Source: Ophiostoma sp. CBS 140.51 (Eukaryota; Ascomycota; Sordariomycetes; Ophiostomatales; Ophiostomataceae). From it: a DNA stretch of 64,000 nt. Below are positions 35,501-48,400 of the stretch, piece by piece. The stretch lies in contig JANSLP010000109.1 of NCBI GenBank assembly GCA_029298735.1, forward strand, positions 28,827-92,826. Reading direction: 5' to 3'. A program made the position numbers and the translations under genes. Below the pieces are notes generated by a model. It was given only the letters and a program-made list of their open reading frames with translations. It did no database searches and was not told the DNA's origin. The number at the start of each line of letters is the position of its first letter. Position 1 is the stretch's first letter.

Positions 35501-37300
35501 GATTGTTCCTGGACCCAGTGCCTGTGCCTGACAGTATTCCCGCCGTCGACTCCATCATGGAGGTCCTTTTCTCCTCTTAGTCCCTCCTTGGTCCTCCTTT
35601 GTTTCGTCAGAAAAGGGAAATACTGTGGATAGTGGCAGTGGGTGTTACGAGTTTTCTCACATAAAAACAGCCGCATAAACAACGTGAGACATGGAGAGGC
35701 ACCAAAAACGAAGCCAGCATAAAGGCCAGCCAGAAAGGCAGAAAGGTAGAAAGCCAAAAGCACGCTTGTCTCACTTTCTTGTTTCCCTCTCTCACACAAG
35801 CACACCAATTTTGGTGGCTTCCACTGTTTTTACTGTGCTTGTACCGACGCAAGCTAAAAAAAAAGACGATGCTGGTCCCATCCGTCCCTTGCGTCAAACC
35901 TGGATCTCACAAGTGTAAACACAGCCAAAGCCGCAGACACACCACCCACGAACAACGCTGCGCCCGCATAAGGTTCCTCCGTTTTTACTGTGTACTCCTG
36001 CAGTAGGGGCAGAGAGAGCGGGTGCGGGAAATAAAAAGTGAGCAGAAAAAAATGAAATGAAAATGAGAAACAATGAGAAGAAAAAAAGGAACAGGAACGG
36101 ATGAGGAAACTATACCAAAAAGGAGAGATAAAAAGAAGGGACATCACAGGCACAGAAAAGAAAGAGAGACATGAGGCTGCGGAGAACCGATGCTGCTGGT
36201 TGAAAAGGTATGAAAATAGCACAAAAAAAGAAATAAAACAGAAGTAGCCAACTAGCAGTTGCAAGAAGGAGAGACGAAAAAAACACCAAAAATCAATATT
36301 ACCGTTTACCGTTTACCGTTGACAATATGCATGTTACGATACGGTATCGATACACGATCCTATAGCCAAGGACACAAAGTGACAACGGGCATCTCATTCT
36401 CGGTGTTCCTCGTAAAGGCGGACAAAAGCAAAAGGAAGAAACGCCACACCCGTCTCCTCCCCCGTCCAAGCCCCCGTTTCTTATCTCGTCGTTTCAGTTC
36501 GTCCGACTAAATCCAGATGAAGCTATTGACGGTTGCCAACGTTGTCAAAAGCCGCAGTTTGGGGCATAGCTTGCGGCACACGATGTAGCCTGCGGCATAG
36601 CTTACGAGATATCGTCTGATTCCATCGAAAAGCGTTAAGCAGGTTGCAAAAGCGGCCAAACCATCCAACCGTCCGAGACGCCTCGCGGTCTCAGCATGGA
36701 AAGGCCCGCTCTCGTGCCATAATAGTCTACTGCACCCATCGGATCATGGGCTGACAGAGAAGGGAAAACAAAAAGAAAACAAGAAGAGCAGAGACAAAAG
36801 AGCCATAAGAGCTAAAAGAGGAAAACAGGGTAAGCATCGACAGGGGAGCATAAAAACTGACAGATGATAGAAACAGATGTCTCATATGCAGGGCAAACAA
36901 CGCGAAATTTTGGTGTTTACAGCATAATCCGCAACTAACACGAAAGACAACAGCACGATGCCAGACTAGAAATGCACATTTTGGCACCTTACGACGCTTG
37001 CATACGAATGAACACATGAATTATTACGGAATATAAGATTTTTCATGCATTGCAGACGGAGGCTTTAAAACATGCTGAGGCCATCACGACCACTCCGCTC
37101 TGTTTGATTTGATGATGGTACCCTTGGGTCGTATCAATATGCATGCGGTTGTCGCCGACGCGCATGCGGGTACAGGCACGCATCCACACATCTTCGCATT
37201 CACGCAGGCACACATCTCATGTCCGTTCATGCATTGATGCACAGAGAATTCATGTCCGATTTTCTGATGTCCAATACAGACTTGTCTACCAGGGTCCAGC
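29501..37300. other. Gene-free region, mixed composition
   Basis: No frame with domain content is found on either strand. Purine-rich and pyrimidine-rich blocks alternate every few hundred bases. Notable items are an A16 run at 31998-32013, a CT-rich tract at 32780-32900 leading to an ATG at 33063 (a 90-codon frame of unknown meaning), and an imperfect inverted repeat at 33934-33962 with 8-bp arms GCTGGAGC/GCTCCAGC. The right end is the 3' flank of the histidine-phosphatase gene. Confidence 0.45.
31998..32025. repeat. A-rich run (A16-TT-A10)
   Basis: Sixteen A residues, TT, then ten A residues. No retroposon body is visible upstream. Confidence 0.85.
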
Positions 37301-39657
37301 TCATAGTCGAGAGCTCGGCTTGCCGCCATAGCCACCACGTCCACCATTTCCACCACGGTCGCCATGGCCGCCGTTGCCACCACTAACGCCAGCTGAAGTG
37401 TCTGACTTGTTGGCCTGGCTAGACGGGGTCTTGACTTTTTCTCCTTCGTCTGCCCCCTCCCCCAAGCCGTCCCCGCCGACACTGTCGACTTGACCCCCCT
37501 GCAGTGGCTCCGATTTGACCAGCGTCCGGTCCGCCGATTGCTGCCGTCCGCGCTCCCTCCCTTGCGCAGAGACACTTTGTCGTCCACCCCCCTCCACCAC
37601 AACGCCCAGCTCCTGGCCCGCATCCACAATGGCGCGCCGCTCGCCACCGTGCTGGACCGCACTTGTACTTGTGCTAGTTGGATTCGTCGTCGAGGTTGTC
37701 GTCGAATTCGTTGCTGCCGGAACCCCAGCAAAGGCCTCGTCGTCGCCACTAAATCGCCTGTTCAAGTAGACACTGTTAGTTTACTCGTAGTTCTTACACT
37801 CTTGAATACCCAATTGACTGTCCCCTCTTCTTTTTCTCTCCGGCGTGGTGTCTATCGTCGTCTCCATCGACTGTGAGACAAGAGGCCAAAAAAGACAGAA
37901 AACAATGCAGGTACACAATGGTTGACTAAACCTTGTCTACTCTGGTTTTCTTCTCTTCTTGTCTTGCATCTTGTCCTTGCCTGTCCTTTCTCTCTCGCTG
38001 CCTCCGCTTGCCAAGGAACACGGCGTGCCTTGTATCCACGCATGAGGCGAGAGGGGACAACAAGGACGACGAAAAGATAGCATGTACGACGCGAATCACC
38101 TCCTCGTTGATCGTCGACATCTAGATGTTTTTGTGTTATCCCCTCTTCTTCTCGTCCCCCCTTCTTGCATCTCGTATTTTCCCCTCCCTTGCCACACTCT
38201 TCCCAGGCTGAGCCATTCTCCCCTTTTTCTTTTGTGCTTTTGTGTTTGTTTATCTCCACTTGAAGATGCGGAGCACGAAAGAGTTGGGCCCAGATCAAAA
38301 AAGTGACACAGAAAACCTGCAAAAGAGGCAAGTGAGAATAGACAAAAAGAGGGGAACAGATCGAAAGACAAAGATGGACAGTGATGGACAGGGGAATGGA
38401 GGGCATTGGGCAAAAGACGCCAGGGGAGAAAAAAAAACGCTTACGACGCTGCGACGTAGACACGAGGGAACGATGAAAATGTGTCTTGGCAACTCGTAGA
38501 GTGCCTGCAGCTAGAGCAATAACGCAGAGGAAAACAGAGACAGAGACACCGAAGGAAAGAGGAGAGGAAACAAAAGAACGACAAAAAGAAAAACGAGGGA
38601 AAGGGACGACCCACCATCCGCGTTCCTCGCCCTCGCTGAGGAAGCTGCAGTCGCAGTTGACAACGCAGTCCCAGCCGCCAAGAACGCCCCGACCGCCTAT
38701 CCATGCCTCGCCCGCCAGCGTATGGAACTGATCGTCCCATGGCGGCACGTGGCCATGGAGGCTCGATGATGATGGCGACGGCGACTGCAGCGACGATACA
38801 TTCCTGTGCTGAGGATGTTGGCCATGCTGAGGATGTTGCTGGAATTGCTGGCGATGTTGCCATGCGTGTTGGCGATGCTGTTGCCCTGGCAGCTGTTGCT
38901 GTGATAGTCGACGTCGGAAGACGCTCAATCCGCAGGTAAATGCTCCAAAGTCTTCCGTCTCCACGTCGTCAGGCAGGACTCCCGTCAGAACACGGCCCAG
39001 AGCGATAATGGTCGCGGCATGAGAACAGATGACAATCGATCGCACGCCCTCAGCGTCGCACTGCCGCACAATATGGTCCAGGGTGGCCGCAACCCGGGCG
39101 TGAAGCTGTGCCATGGACTCACCATGCAGTCTTGGGACGACACCCGAGCTGTGAGCCTGATATCCCGTATCAATCCATGGGAAGAAATCGTCGTGCAGCT
39201 CCTTGAGAGGTGCTGGCTGTGGTTGCTCAAATGGCGCAGGGCCAAACCAGTCAACCAGCCCAGAATCACAACGCACGGCCCAACGTGGCGGCGGCGATGA
39301 TGGCTGGTCTTGAGATGGGTAGCCTGGTTTAGGCTGACCAGCCACGATCTCAACAAACGGCTGGATTGTCTGTAGACAGCGGTAGTATGGACTGCTGTAG
39401 ATGCGTTCCACGGGCACAGGCATAGCAGAGCTGGACAAGTGTGCCCCCAGCTCGCGAGACTGGTCCACGCCGTGAGATGTCAATGCCGGGTCAGCGGGGA
39501 TGCCCGTTGGTGATGGCACAAACGCCGTGTAGTCGCCCGTCTTCGGGTTGACTACCCAGTTTGAGCGGAACTGTAGCAGTCAGTATATTCAAAACACTCT
39601 TGATAAACCGTTGTAACTTACACCATGGCGAGCCACATAAATATATTCGAGAGGCAT
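37301..39657 (-). CDS. Histidine-phosphatase superfamily protein, TFIIIC tau55/TFC7-like
   Basis: Three exons (39622-39657, 38615-39570, 37301-37757) encode 482 residues. The first exon carries the phosphatase signature start (YIYVARHG), joined to FRSNWVVNP. Further family motifs are PADPALTSHG, RIYSSPYYRCLQT, HGESMAQLHARV and ICSHAATIIALGR with the second catalytic His. Exon 3 continues the conserved ending: EERGW joins to RFSGDDEAF. In fungi this architecture matches Tfc7/tau55, a TFIIIC subunit with a phosphoglycerate-mutase-like domain, although free phosphatases of the same fold also exist. Residues 230-290 hold a Gln/His-rich insertion, and the C terminus is Gly/Arg-rich. The second intron (37758-38614, 857 nt) is far longer than any other in the window; reading through it would give a meaningless extension. 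Confidence 0.8.
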
Positions 39658-40709
39658 GATCGCGATGCCGAGCGGGGGATATGCCGAGTGGCAGCGGGGA
39701 AGGGATAACGAGAGGAAAGAGGGAGCGTCGTCTTCACCTGTTTACCATGCCGTTACTTCGATATACTAGTTGACCTTGAAAATGAAAGAAGGTGCAATCC
39801 TATCTTAGAATATCAAGATGCTGCATCCATAGAGGACGTTAAAGTTGGTGATGTTCAGGGAAGGGACTAGGGACCTCGGCATACAAGACATCACGTGTTG
39901 TTCAACAATATGGTCATGTGACTTTAACTTCACACCTTTTCTACAGAAGTAGATGCATACAATGGAATATATAAAATAAACTACGCGATCAGTCATCGAT
40001 CTTCAATAGCTTTTTTGAGATGACGCTGCAATGGTTTAACTTTTTGTGCTTTTCTAGGTGCATCTTAGATTCGTGGTGGGTGGTGATGGTTGTTAGCCTT
40101 AGGTGGTACGCACAATTCAGGCAAACGCTCCATACAAATATGCAAAGAAGGAGTGTCACGTAAAGTAAAATAAAGTACTAATAATACAAATATTATTTGC
40201 AGATATTCGCTTCTATTTTTATCTTGTTCGAGAATTTATTTGAATTTTCTGGAGATTATTATTCATCTTTTGTAATTATTTCGAAATTAATTTTCTTTTT
40301 CGTATCAAAAAGTTAATAAACAATGACAATGACGCAGTAGCTTCATATAACCAACACAACCAGATCATTATGTATAGAAAAGCAATTGATATTCATCATA
40401 CAACAAAAAGGCAGTAAAGCAAATTAGGAATCGTGTGTATATATGATCAAATCAAAAGTAAAAAAGATAAAACTCCCTAACCGGGTCCTATGTTCGCTGT
40501 TGTTCCGTGGACCATCTGGTTGATGCAATAGTAATCCCCCTACCGACCATGTCTCCTTCCGGTCCCCGTTTCCCACCTGTCCTTGTCCAATTAAAGTCGC
40601 CTCAAAGTCTTGTCTAGAGTCTTTCGTCTCGTCTTCGTCTTCTTTCGTCTTCCTTCATCTCATCTTTTATGGTATATCCTCCTCTTCTCTGTCTCTCTCC
40701 CTCTCTGTT
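39658..40709. other. Intergenic, AT-rich core
   Basis: The first 120 bases are the likely promoter of the histidine-phosphatase gene. The stretch from about 39780 to 40480 is very AT-rich with no open frame of note. It could be a decayed repeat, but no repeat partner is visible in the window. The last 200 bases are CT-rich on the plus strand and likely 3' untranslated sequence of the kinase gene. Confidence 0.5.
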
Positions 40710-43700
40710 CTACTGTGACTGAGTCTGCGTCTGAGCCTGAAGCTGTGCCTGACACCATGGGTGCTCGAGCACCTGGTCAATGGTGATGCGCTGCGCCACG
40801 TCGCGGTTGAGCATCTTGCGAATGAGGTCGATGCTGTCGTCGCTGATTGTGTAGGGGATGCGCAAGTCGCGGTCCATGATCTCGTCGATGCTGTAAAAAG
40901 GGTTTTCTTTGTAGATGATGGTGTACAGCAGGATACCGAGCGCCCACACGTCTTGCTCCTTGCCCTTGTACGGGCGGCCGGCCAAAACCTCGGGAGCAGC
41001 ATAGTCTGTGTGTGTTAGCAAGTGGAATGAAACTAATTAGTAGTGGGCAAGATGTGACTTACCAATGGTTCCTACGAACACGTCAAAGGGCCCGCTCTTG
41101 ATGTAGGCAGCGCTGCCAAAGTCAATGAGCTTGATGTTTCCCTCGCCGTCGAGAATGACGTTCTCGTCCTTGATGTCGCGGTGCACGACCAGTGCCTTGG
41201 TGTGCAGGTGGTGGACAGCCTGGGCGACCTGCACAAAGATGCTGCGGCACTCGGCCTCGTCCATGTTGGTGCGCAGCTCAATGTAATCAAACAGGTCCAT
41301 GCCCGGCATGCCGTGCGGCTTCATTTCGATGTAGTAGTTGACGTCGTCCTCGAAGAAGTCTTCCATCTCGACAATGTTGGGGTGCCGCAGGCCGTCGCGG
41401 CGCAGGTAGTCCAAGACATGAATTTCCAGGGGCACAGTACCGAGGCGGCGATCGCGCGTCCAGGTATCGACCAGAATGCGCTTCTTGGTCACGTACTTGA
41501 TAACGACGCGGCGACCTGTGGCCTTTTCCTTGGCCAGCTTGACCTGACCATAAGCACCCTGGCCCATGTCCTCGAGAATGGCGAAATCGTCAATTGTCTT
41601 CTTGTGGGGCACGGCCGCCACCTTGGAGACGGTCGCGGGCACGATCTCAGACTTTTGCGGGACCACCGTGGTCGTGGTGTTGGCCAGAGCCAGCGGTGTT
41701 GTTGTCGAAGTCGCATCGGTCTTGCCAGGGGTCGAGGGCGGTTGTGTCGGGCCAGTCTTGGCCCGTGCAGCCAGATCAGGCGTCGTGGAGCTGGGCGTCG
41801 CAGTCGTGACAGTCACTGCCGGTGTGGTAATCGAAGCCGTGGCGGCGGCAGCTTTGGGCGATGACATGAGCGGCAGCGCGGCGGGAGATGCAGATTGCGC
41901 ATCGTTCGTGGCCGGTTGTGAGGTAGGCGCTGGCGACTGGGCCATCGACGAAGGCCGGGACAGGCTGGTTGAGATCCGGTTGGCTGTGTTCATGGCAGCC
42001 TCTTTAAGCTGGCGTGTCAGAGACTGGACGACGGGTGTCTTCTCGGCGCGCAGGTCGAGCTGGTCGTCGGACGGCACAGGCGGAGCCTCGAAGGGCGAGT
42101 GCACTGGCGTCTGGCCAGGCGAAGGCTGGTGAAGAGGCGTTGCCGCACCCGACAGGAGCGGAGAGGCAGCACCGCCCAGGCTGTTGCGCGTCGTGGCGGC
42201 GTGCAGGTGGCGCGAATAGGTAATCCAGAGCGCGTACACCATTTCCGACTTGGGTGCGCTTGGCGTGGTCGAGGTGCTGTCTGAAAAGACAGACGATGTT
42301 GACTCGGACTCGTCCTCCTCACTGGCCTCGATGACGGTCTCCTCATGGATCTTGGACTGCTTTTCGCTCTTAACGACCCGCATTTGCACATCGATCTTGA
42401 GTTCAGAGCCGTCACGGTGGCGACCAGGCAGACCGTCGGGCCGGAGAAAGGAGGTGGCGGCGTCGGGGCGGCCCTCGCGTAGGGCCAAGAAGGCCGAGGC
42501 GCGACGGAAGCTGTGCTCGGGAACGACGATACCGTCGACCATGTGGACGTTGTCAACCTCGATCAGAATCTGGAGGATCTTGTCAAAGTCGGGCACGAGC
42601 TGGTTGATGGATAGGCCGTTAGGCTTCTCGTAACCAAAGAGGGCGCCGCAGAAGACCGAGTTGGAGCTCTTGATGGTCAAAGTCTGTGTAGACACAACAA
42701 TGATACCGGCAATGTGCGGGAAGCTGGAGACGCGCAGAGTGGCCTCGCCGCGAATTTGCTCAACAGTCGCGGGGATGCTGATACGGTCACAGTTGCGGCA
42801 CGTGTAAAACTTGCGGCGCGTGACCTGGGCAAAGTCGACAGCACCCGAGACACCGTCGATGCCCTGGCGGGCAAGTCGTGGGATCAGATTGCTGATATCT
42901 ATACCAGGCTGCGGGTCATCGTCGCCCCAAATGGGACCCGTAGAGCCAGAGATGGAGGAGACACAACCATCATCGTCGACAGCAATGGTAGCAACGTCTT
43001 CGTGGATCTCTTCGAGAACCCAGATCAGACCGACACGCTTCTCCTTGACCCACAGACTAGCCGAGCCTGTGGCACCGTTGCGCTTCTGGATAGGCACGAC
43101 ATCGCCACACAACAGGACACCACGCGAACGGTTGTTGTTGTGGTGTCCGCTGACGCTTCCTGCCTTGGGCGACCGGGTATCGATGGTCTTGGCGCGGCGG
43201 GCAAGCTGCGTTGGCGACTTGACTGTGCCAGCACCGCTGCCGTTCTGGGGCGTTTGTGAGCGCGAGTTTGGCTTGCTAAGCAATTTCGCTGTGATCCCAC
43301 CGCCACGCGCACCGAGCAGGGCGGAAGTGTTGACCGCTGGCCGGGGCACGGGCTGAACGATGTTACCTACAGATAAAGTGCGTTCGCTAATGCTGCTGTT
43401 GGGCTCGGGCTCGTCGTCGTCGGCGTCGGCATCGTCGGCGTGCAGCAGCTTCTTCTCCAGCCAGGCACGGCGCTCCTGCTGGACAACCTCGAGAATACCC
43501 ATCTTGCGGACCTCGGCCTTGGTCACGCCAAAGACAAGACAGGCCAAATCATTGGCAGCAATGATGGTGTATGGCGGCTTTGCCTCGGTGGTGAAGATAG
43601 CCTGTGCGGCAGGCACCCAGCGTGTAGGGTGGCCGTGCGTGCGCTCGCTAATGTTGCCTGTAGCGCTGATGGGCGAAGCAAACGACTGTGTGGTGGCAGA

Positions 43701-45479
43701 CAGGGGTGGTGCTGTTGTGGTGTCGGACTGGGCATCGGCGGAGATGGACAGGGTCCGTGGGCTGATGCCGCCTGTGCCGGTGACTGGCGGTGCGACATAG
43801 GGCGTGGCGAGCGTGTCGAGGAGCCGCTGCTGCACGGCAACAGGTGTCAGATCGGTCAAGGTTCGCCGGAGGAGAAGGCTTGGTCGTCGTGAGACGGGTG
43901 GTGACGTCTTTTGTGTGGTGCCGCTCTCGTTGGTCGGTGTTCTTGACGACTCGGTCGAGTCTGCTGCCGCCGAATCTGTGGCCTTGTTGTTGCTGTCGCT
44001 GCCATCGCTCTTCAAGTCCGAGGGCCGCGCTATTGTCGGGCGTTCGTCGAGCAGGTTTATTAAGTTGTCTCGTGGGTGGATAGCGGGCGTCTTGGCCATG
44101 AGCAGTGGAGAGTCTGCTGCCTCCGAGACAGCTGCAGATTCGCCCATCGGCTCGGGGCTGGTCGTCCTTGGGATAAACTGTGTCTCAAAGACGTTCTCGC
44201 CGGACATGTCAGGAGGGCCGGTCAAGGGACCCCTGGGAAAGGCCTGGTCGGTGCTAGACAGGTTGTTGGCACCCACAAGCTGGGCGCGGGCCAGCAGATC
44301 GAGCATGTTCTGTGTTTCGATGTCACCCGAAGCGCGGGCCTGGGCACTAGCAAGGCCTGCATTGTTCGAGGCACCGGCGTAGCCCATACGGTCCTTCATA
44401 AACTCTATGGAGCGCTTGAAGACGGCCTGGTGGTTGTGCAGGAGGTCGCCGGACTGGTGGGAAGCAAAGGAAAACGAGTGCAGGGATTCGGAGGGGAAGC
44501 GGCTCAAATCTTCGGTGAAGGCGGGTGTGGCTGCATCGGAGGCAACAGAGAAGGTGTTGGCGTGCTGCAGCATGGCGGTCATGGAAGCAGATCTCGGGAG
44601 GGCGAAAGAAGGACTTCGTGAGGACGGGTTTGAGGGATCGGAGGGGAGTGTCGGAGCGCGCATGGGAGGCGCATGTTGGCGGATGCGACGCAGGCCAGAG
44701 AGGCCGAGACCATGGTCATGGTCTGTCATAATGGGAGACCTGTGTTCATTCAAAGACCACGGGTCAGCAGGCTGGTCGTCGTCCGACTCCGAATCAAAGC
44801 CGGAGTCCACAAGAGAATCGCGGTCATCGTCTCGGTGAAAACGGTCCTGCACAAACGGCGGAACGATGCAGAGGCATGGGTCGGTGCAGGTTGTGCATGG
44901 GACCACAACATCATCCTCTGCCTCGTCCGGCATCGCGTAGGATGGGTCGTTTGTGAAAGAAAAAGCAGTAACGGGAGGCAAAAGAGTCAAATCAAGCAAG
45001 TCGCTCGGGGAAGAGGAGGCAGCAACGGGCAAGGGCACCAACCGGGTGGCGGCATCGTACTCCGCGGCTGAGGCGCCGGCGTCAAAGGAGAAACGTATGC
45101 GGGCCTTGTGGTCTGAGACATCGGATGAGGCGGCAAGGAGGTTGCCGGTGCTCCTGTTTTTGGGGATGTGTAGAGGCAGGGCGAGCTGGTTGCTGCTGTT
45201 TGTGCGCAACTGCCGGAGCGCCGGGCCGTCGATGTCCTTGCTGGGAGTGGTGTTGTGTTCTGCCTCATCGTCATTGTGTGCGGTTGCGCCTGGAGCAGGA
45301 GAAGAAGGCACGCTTGTTAGCAAAGGAGCTCGTGAAGCAGCTAGCGAAGCAGCTGGTAAAGCAGCAAAAGAGGAAGCTGGAGAAGACGCGCTCAAATCGA
45401 GGCCGTCAATCGCGGAGGAAGTCGAGATCGGGGCAGCGGACGCACCAGTCTCCGATTTTGCGCCGTAGATGTGGAGCAT
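40710..45479 (-). CDS. PSK1: PAS-domain serine/threonine kinase (PAS kinase)
   Basis: Exons 41063-45479 and 40710-41005, with a 57 nt intron inside the activation segment (FVGTI joins to DYAAPEV), give 1,570 residues. PAS kinases couple nutrient state to storage-carbohydrate synthesis and translation. About 600 disordered Ser/Pro/Asp-rich residues come first. A PAS domain follows near 616 (AIFTTEAKPPYTIIAANDLA), then a second PAS-like segment near 918 (HIAGIIVVSTQTLTIKSSN), another Ser/Thr/Pro linker, and the kinase domain from about 1296: GQGAYGQVKLA, VVIKYV with the Lys, HRDIKDEN, LIDFGSA and HPWC near the end. The tail is a short Gln/Thr repeat. All catalytic motifs are intact. PSK1/PSK2 of yeast are the closest named relatives I can suggest. 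Confidence 0.93.
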
Positions 45480-48400
45480 AATTGAAAGTGGCCCTTGTCG
45501 AGCCTGACGTCGGGCAGGCGGGGCACAGAGCTGTTGTGGGAGGAGAAAGAAACGAGCTCTCTCTGCACGAAGCCCGTCGGAGGGGAACGAAGACAGGAGA
45601 AGATGTTCGCAGAGCGTTGGAGGTCCTTGAAAAGGCGATGGGCGGAGTGCCGGGTTGCTGTCGCGGGAAGGAGCGACTGTCGCACAGAAGAAGCGACGCG
45701 TTTAGGAAAGAGCAAGGAGAGCTGAGAGCTGAGAGCTGAGAGCTGAGAGCTGAGAGCTGAGAGTTGAGAGCTTGAGGAAGGAACGACTGTGGGGCTGTGA
45801 TGGATAGAAAGCTGGGATCGAAGAGCTGTATGCGGAATGTCTGTTTTGATGTGAGATGAAAAGAGACAGAGAAAGGAAAGAAACGATGGCCGAGAAAGAA
45901 AACGCAGACAAATATACAAAAGAAAATTAAGGTTCGTGTGCACCTTAAACAGGACAACCAGAAGAAAAATGCAATGTTAGTAACCAGTTAGTACATGTGA
46001 GAGCTGTCAGGCTGTGCCTGACTCAAAACAGTGAAAAAAGAATAGAGTTCAGTCAAAATGACGATGATGGGCGAAAGGCAGTGCAAAGTGTTGGTTGTTG
46101 GAGGTTCGGAGCCAGGAAAAATGTGCCACCTTTCTCTCTACCAAAATTTTGGTCACTTTTTTTCTTTGGGACGGACTGAGCGGACTGGGGCGGACAACCG
46201 CTGCATAGTGTAGCGTTGGTGGGGTGTGGGCCCTGTAAGGTGACCTCTGGAGTGTGGTTTTTGCGTGCACCTGCCCGCCAAAGACGTGGCAGGCGTGGCG
46301 GTAGTGCCCGCCCATTGTGACGAATACGTAAGAAAAAGCGGGACGCGACGCGGGAGAGTCATGTGAAAAGCTTTGACAGGCGGGCAAAACTACCCTTAAA
46401 ATCGCGGGATTGGTGAAGGACGATGTACTTTGTACCTGTCTAGGGCACATTTGCGTTTCATCTACGAGTATTCCGTACATACAGTCGACAGCGAAGGTGA
46501 GCGAGACTCCCAACAGTATCACAACAAACAACACGTCGCCAGAGGACAAGGACGCCCTTCGACGAGGGGGATAAACGGCAAAATCTTGGCTTCTTGGATG
46601 GGGCTACGTACAAGGGCCCCAAAAGGTCCAGTTTTTGTTCCCTGTTCCTTCGTCCTTGTAGCTCCCGACGAAAGACCCTGCGTGTGGTGGAGCTAAAAAG
46701 TTTGGACTGAGGGAAAAGCGCGCATTTGTTGGGCAAACTAGGATGACGAGTTGCTGACAAGAAAAACACGGCAAGCAAATTGGGCAAATACGTGTATCTA
46801 GGAGTAAAATCATGTGGTGAGGTCGAGTCAACAGAGGAAGGAATGGCTGGTCAGCTTTGGTGATGAGAGAAAGCGCCATCGGCGCGGCTCTTTCCCTGTA
46901 CGACGCATTCCAAGGGACAGACCTAACGTGGAGAGAGAGATAAATTGTGTTGAAAAGCTCGAAAGGTAAGTCACCAGACCAGGTGAGGACAACGCATTGA
47001 TTGTCTGTTGTCTCCTGTTTTCATGTTTTCATTTCCTCGTCTCCCATTCGACCATCCTGTTTGTGTTGCTCGGTGTTCACATTAGAGCGCAGCGCAAATA
47101 CTGACCTGCCAAGCTTTTTGCGGAGCAATTGCGACGTCGAGAAAGAGTCGTTGCAGTGGAGGGAAGGGAAGATGGCAAAACACCACGATGCTTTGACACA
47201 CCGACCGCGGCTCCCTCTGTTTTGCGCCACGGATTTGCAGCGCGGGAGCCGGCATGAAACATGTGGCAGTGGGGGGCATTCCGACAGGGCACCCAAGAAA
47301 CTCTGCCTGACTGCGTAATATTTTTCTACAGGGATCCGCAAGGCTGGACAAAACAAGGGCGGGACGTTGGTGGTGAGCTTGGGTGAGAGTGAGATTGTGA
47401 GCGAAAGCGAGCCAGCGTCGTCAGCATAAGCACAGAGGAAGCAAAGGAACAATAAGGCGAAAAGAGCCTCTATCATTTTGCTCAACGATTTAACGATAAC
47501 ATGTTGAATAATCATCGCGTTGACATAGAGTATCGAAAGCAAGTAGCGCGTTCAGCATGACATATCTTCAACGCCGCCGATCCGTGAACAAAGGACAGGG
47601 CGCAGTCCCACCGCCACACATGGCAGCTCCGTCAGTCTAGAGCACCCGCAAGGCGCCGCTGTACGGAGTAGTGTCAAATATGATGGAAGTGCGTCGACCG
47701 GGGAATTTTTAGAACAAAGAGATGGGAACGAAGGGATGAATTGTGCATCACAGAAATAGGGATACTGGTGTTACTAAAGACAAGACGAAGAATGATAAGA
47801 TAACACTCGCAAGGCTGAAAATAGAAGATAGATCATGAGCTATCTTTATCTGATTTATTTATCTACACTGCTGGTAAATTTTCAGCTGGCTGCACGGAGT
47901 AGAGATATATCGATAGATTTAAATAAACAATCGCCCGCAAGTTCCCGGGTCGATCTGCAACGTTGGCAGCAGACCAAGATATATCTTGCAACAAGGATGC
48001 TGTAGGGTTACAGCGATGTAGCGATAAGAATCAAAATGTGGCCGATGTAAACAGGATCGGATGAGACAAGAGATATAAAAAGAAACGTAATCACATTATA
48101 TTAGTTTTCCATCTCAGCAGGAGCCGGGACGAGTAGCACTTTGCGAAGCAGGACTGTACACAACTGTGGCTGCTACCAGGTTGACTGCCAGCCTTCCCCC
48201 ACAGATTTGAGTCGCACATTGCATTACACTGTCGCACAAAATCGATATAAATCGCATAAAGCGCCGCTCAATATGCCCAAAAAGGAGATTTTGCATGCGA
48301 GGCCAGCCGCCTCCAGATTGACGGGGAAATACGGAGTACTGTGCAGAAGTAAAAATTAATAAACAAGGCCCCATAAACAAGGATTCGCCTATGCAGACGC

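Noticed and set aside
37852..38614. Read-through extension of the TFC7-like reading frame beyond residue 330
   Set aside because: The extension is Ser/Phe/Leu-rich simple sequence, whereas splicing to 37757 restores a conserved family ending.
45392..45957. Two overlapping minus-strand frames of about 183 codons upstream of the PAS kinase
   Set aside because: They cross the 7-bp repeat and the kinase start in other frames, and read as Ser/Leu-rich translations of pyrimidine-rich leader.
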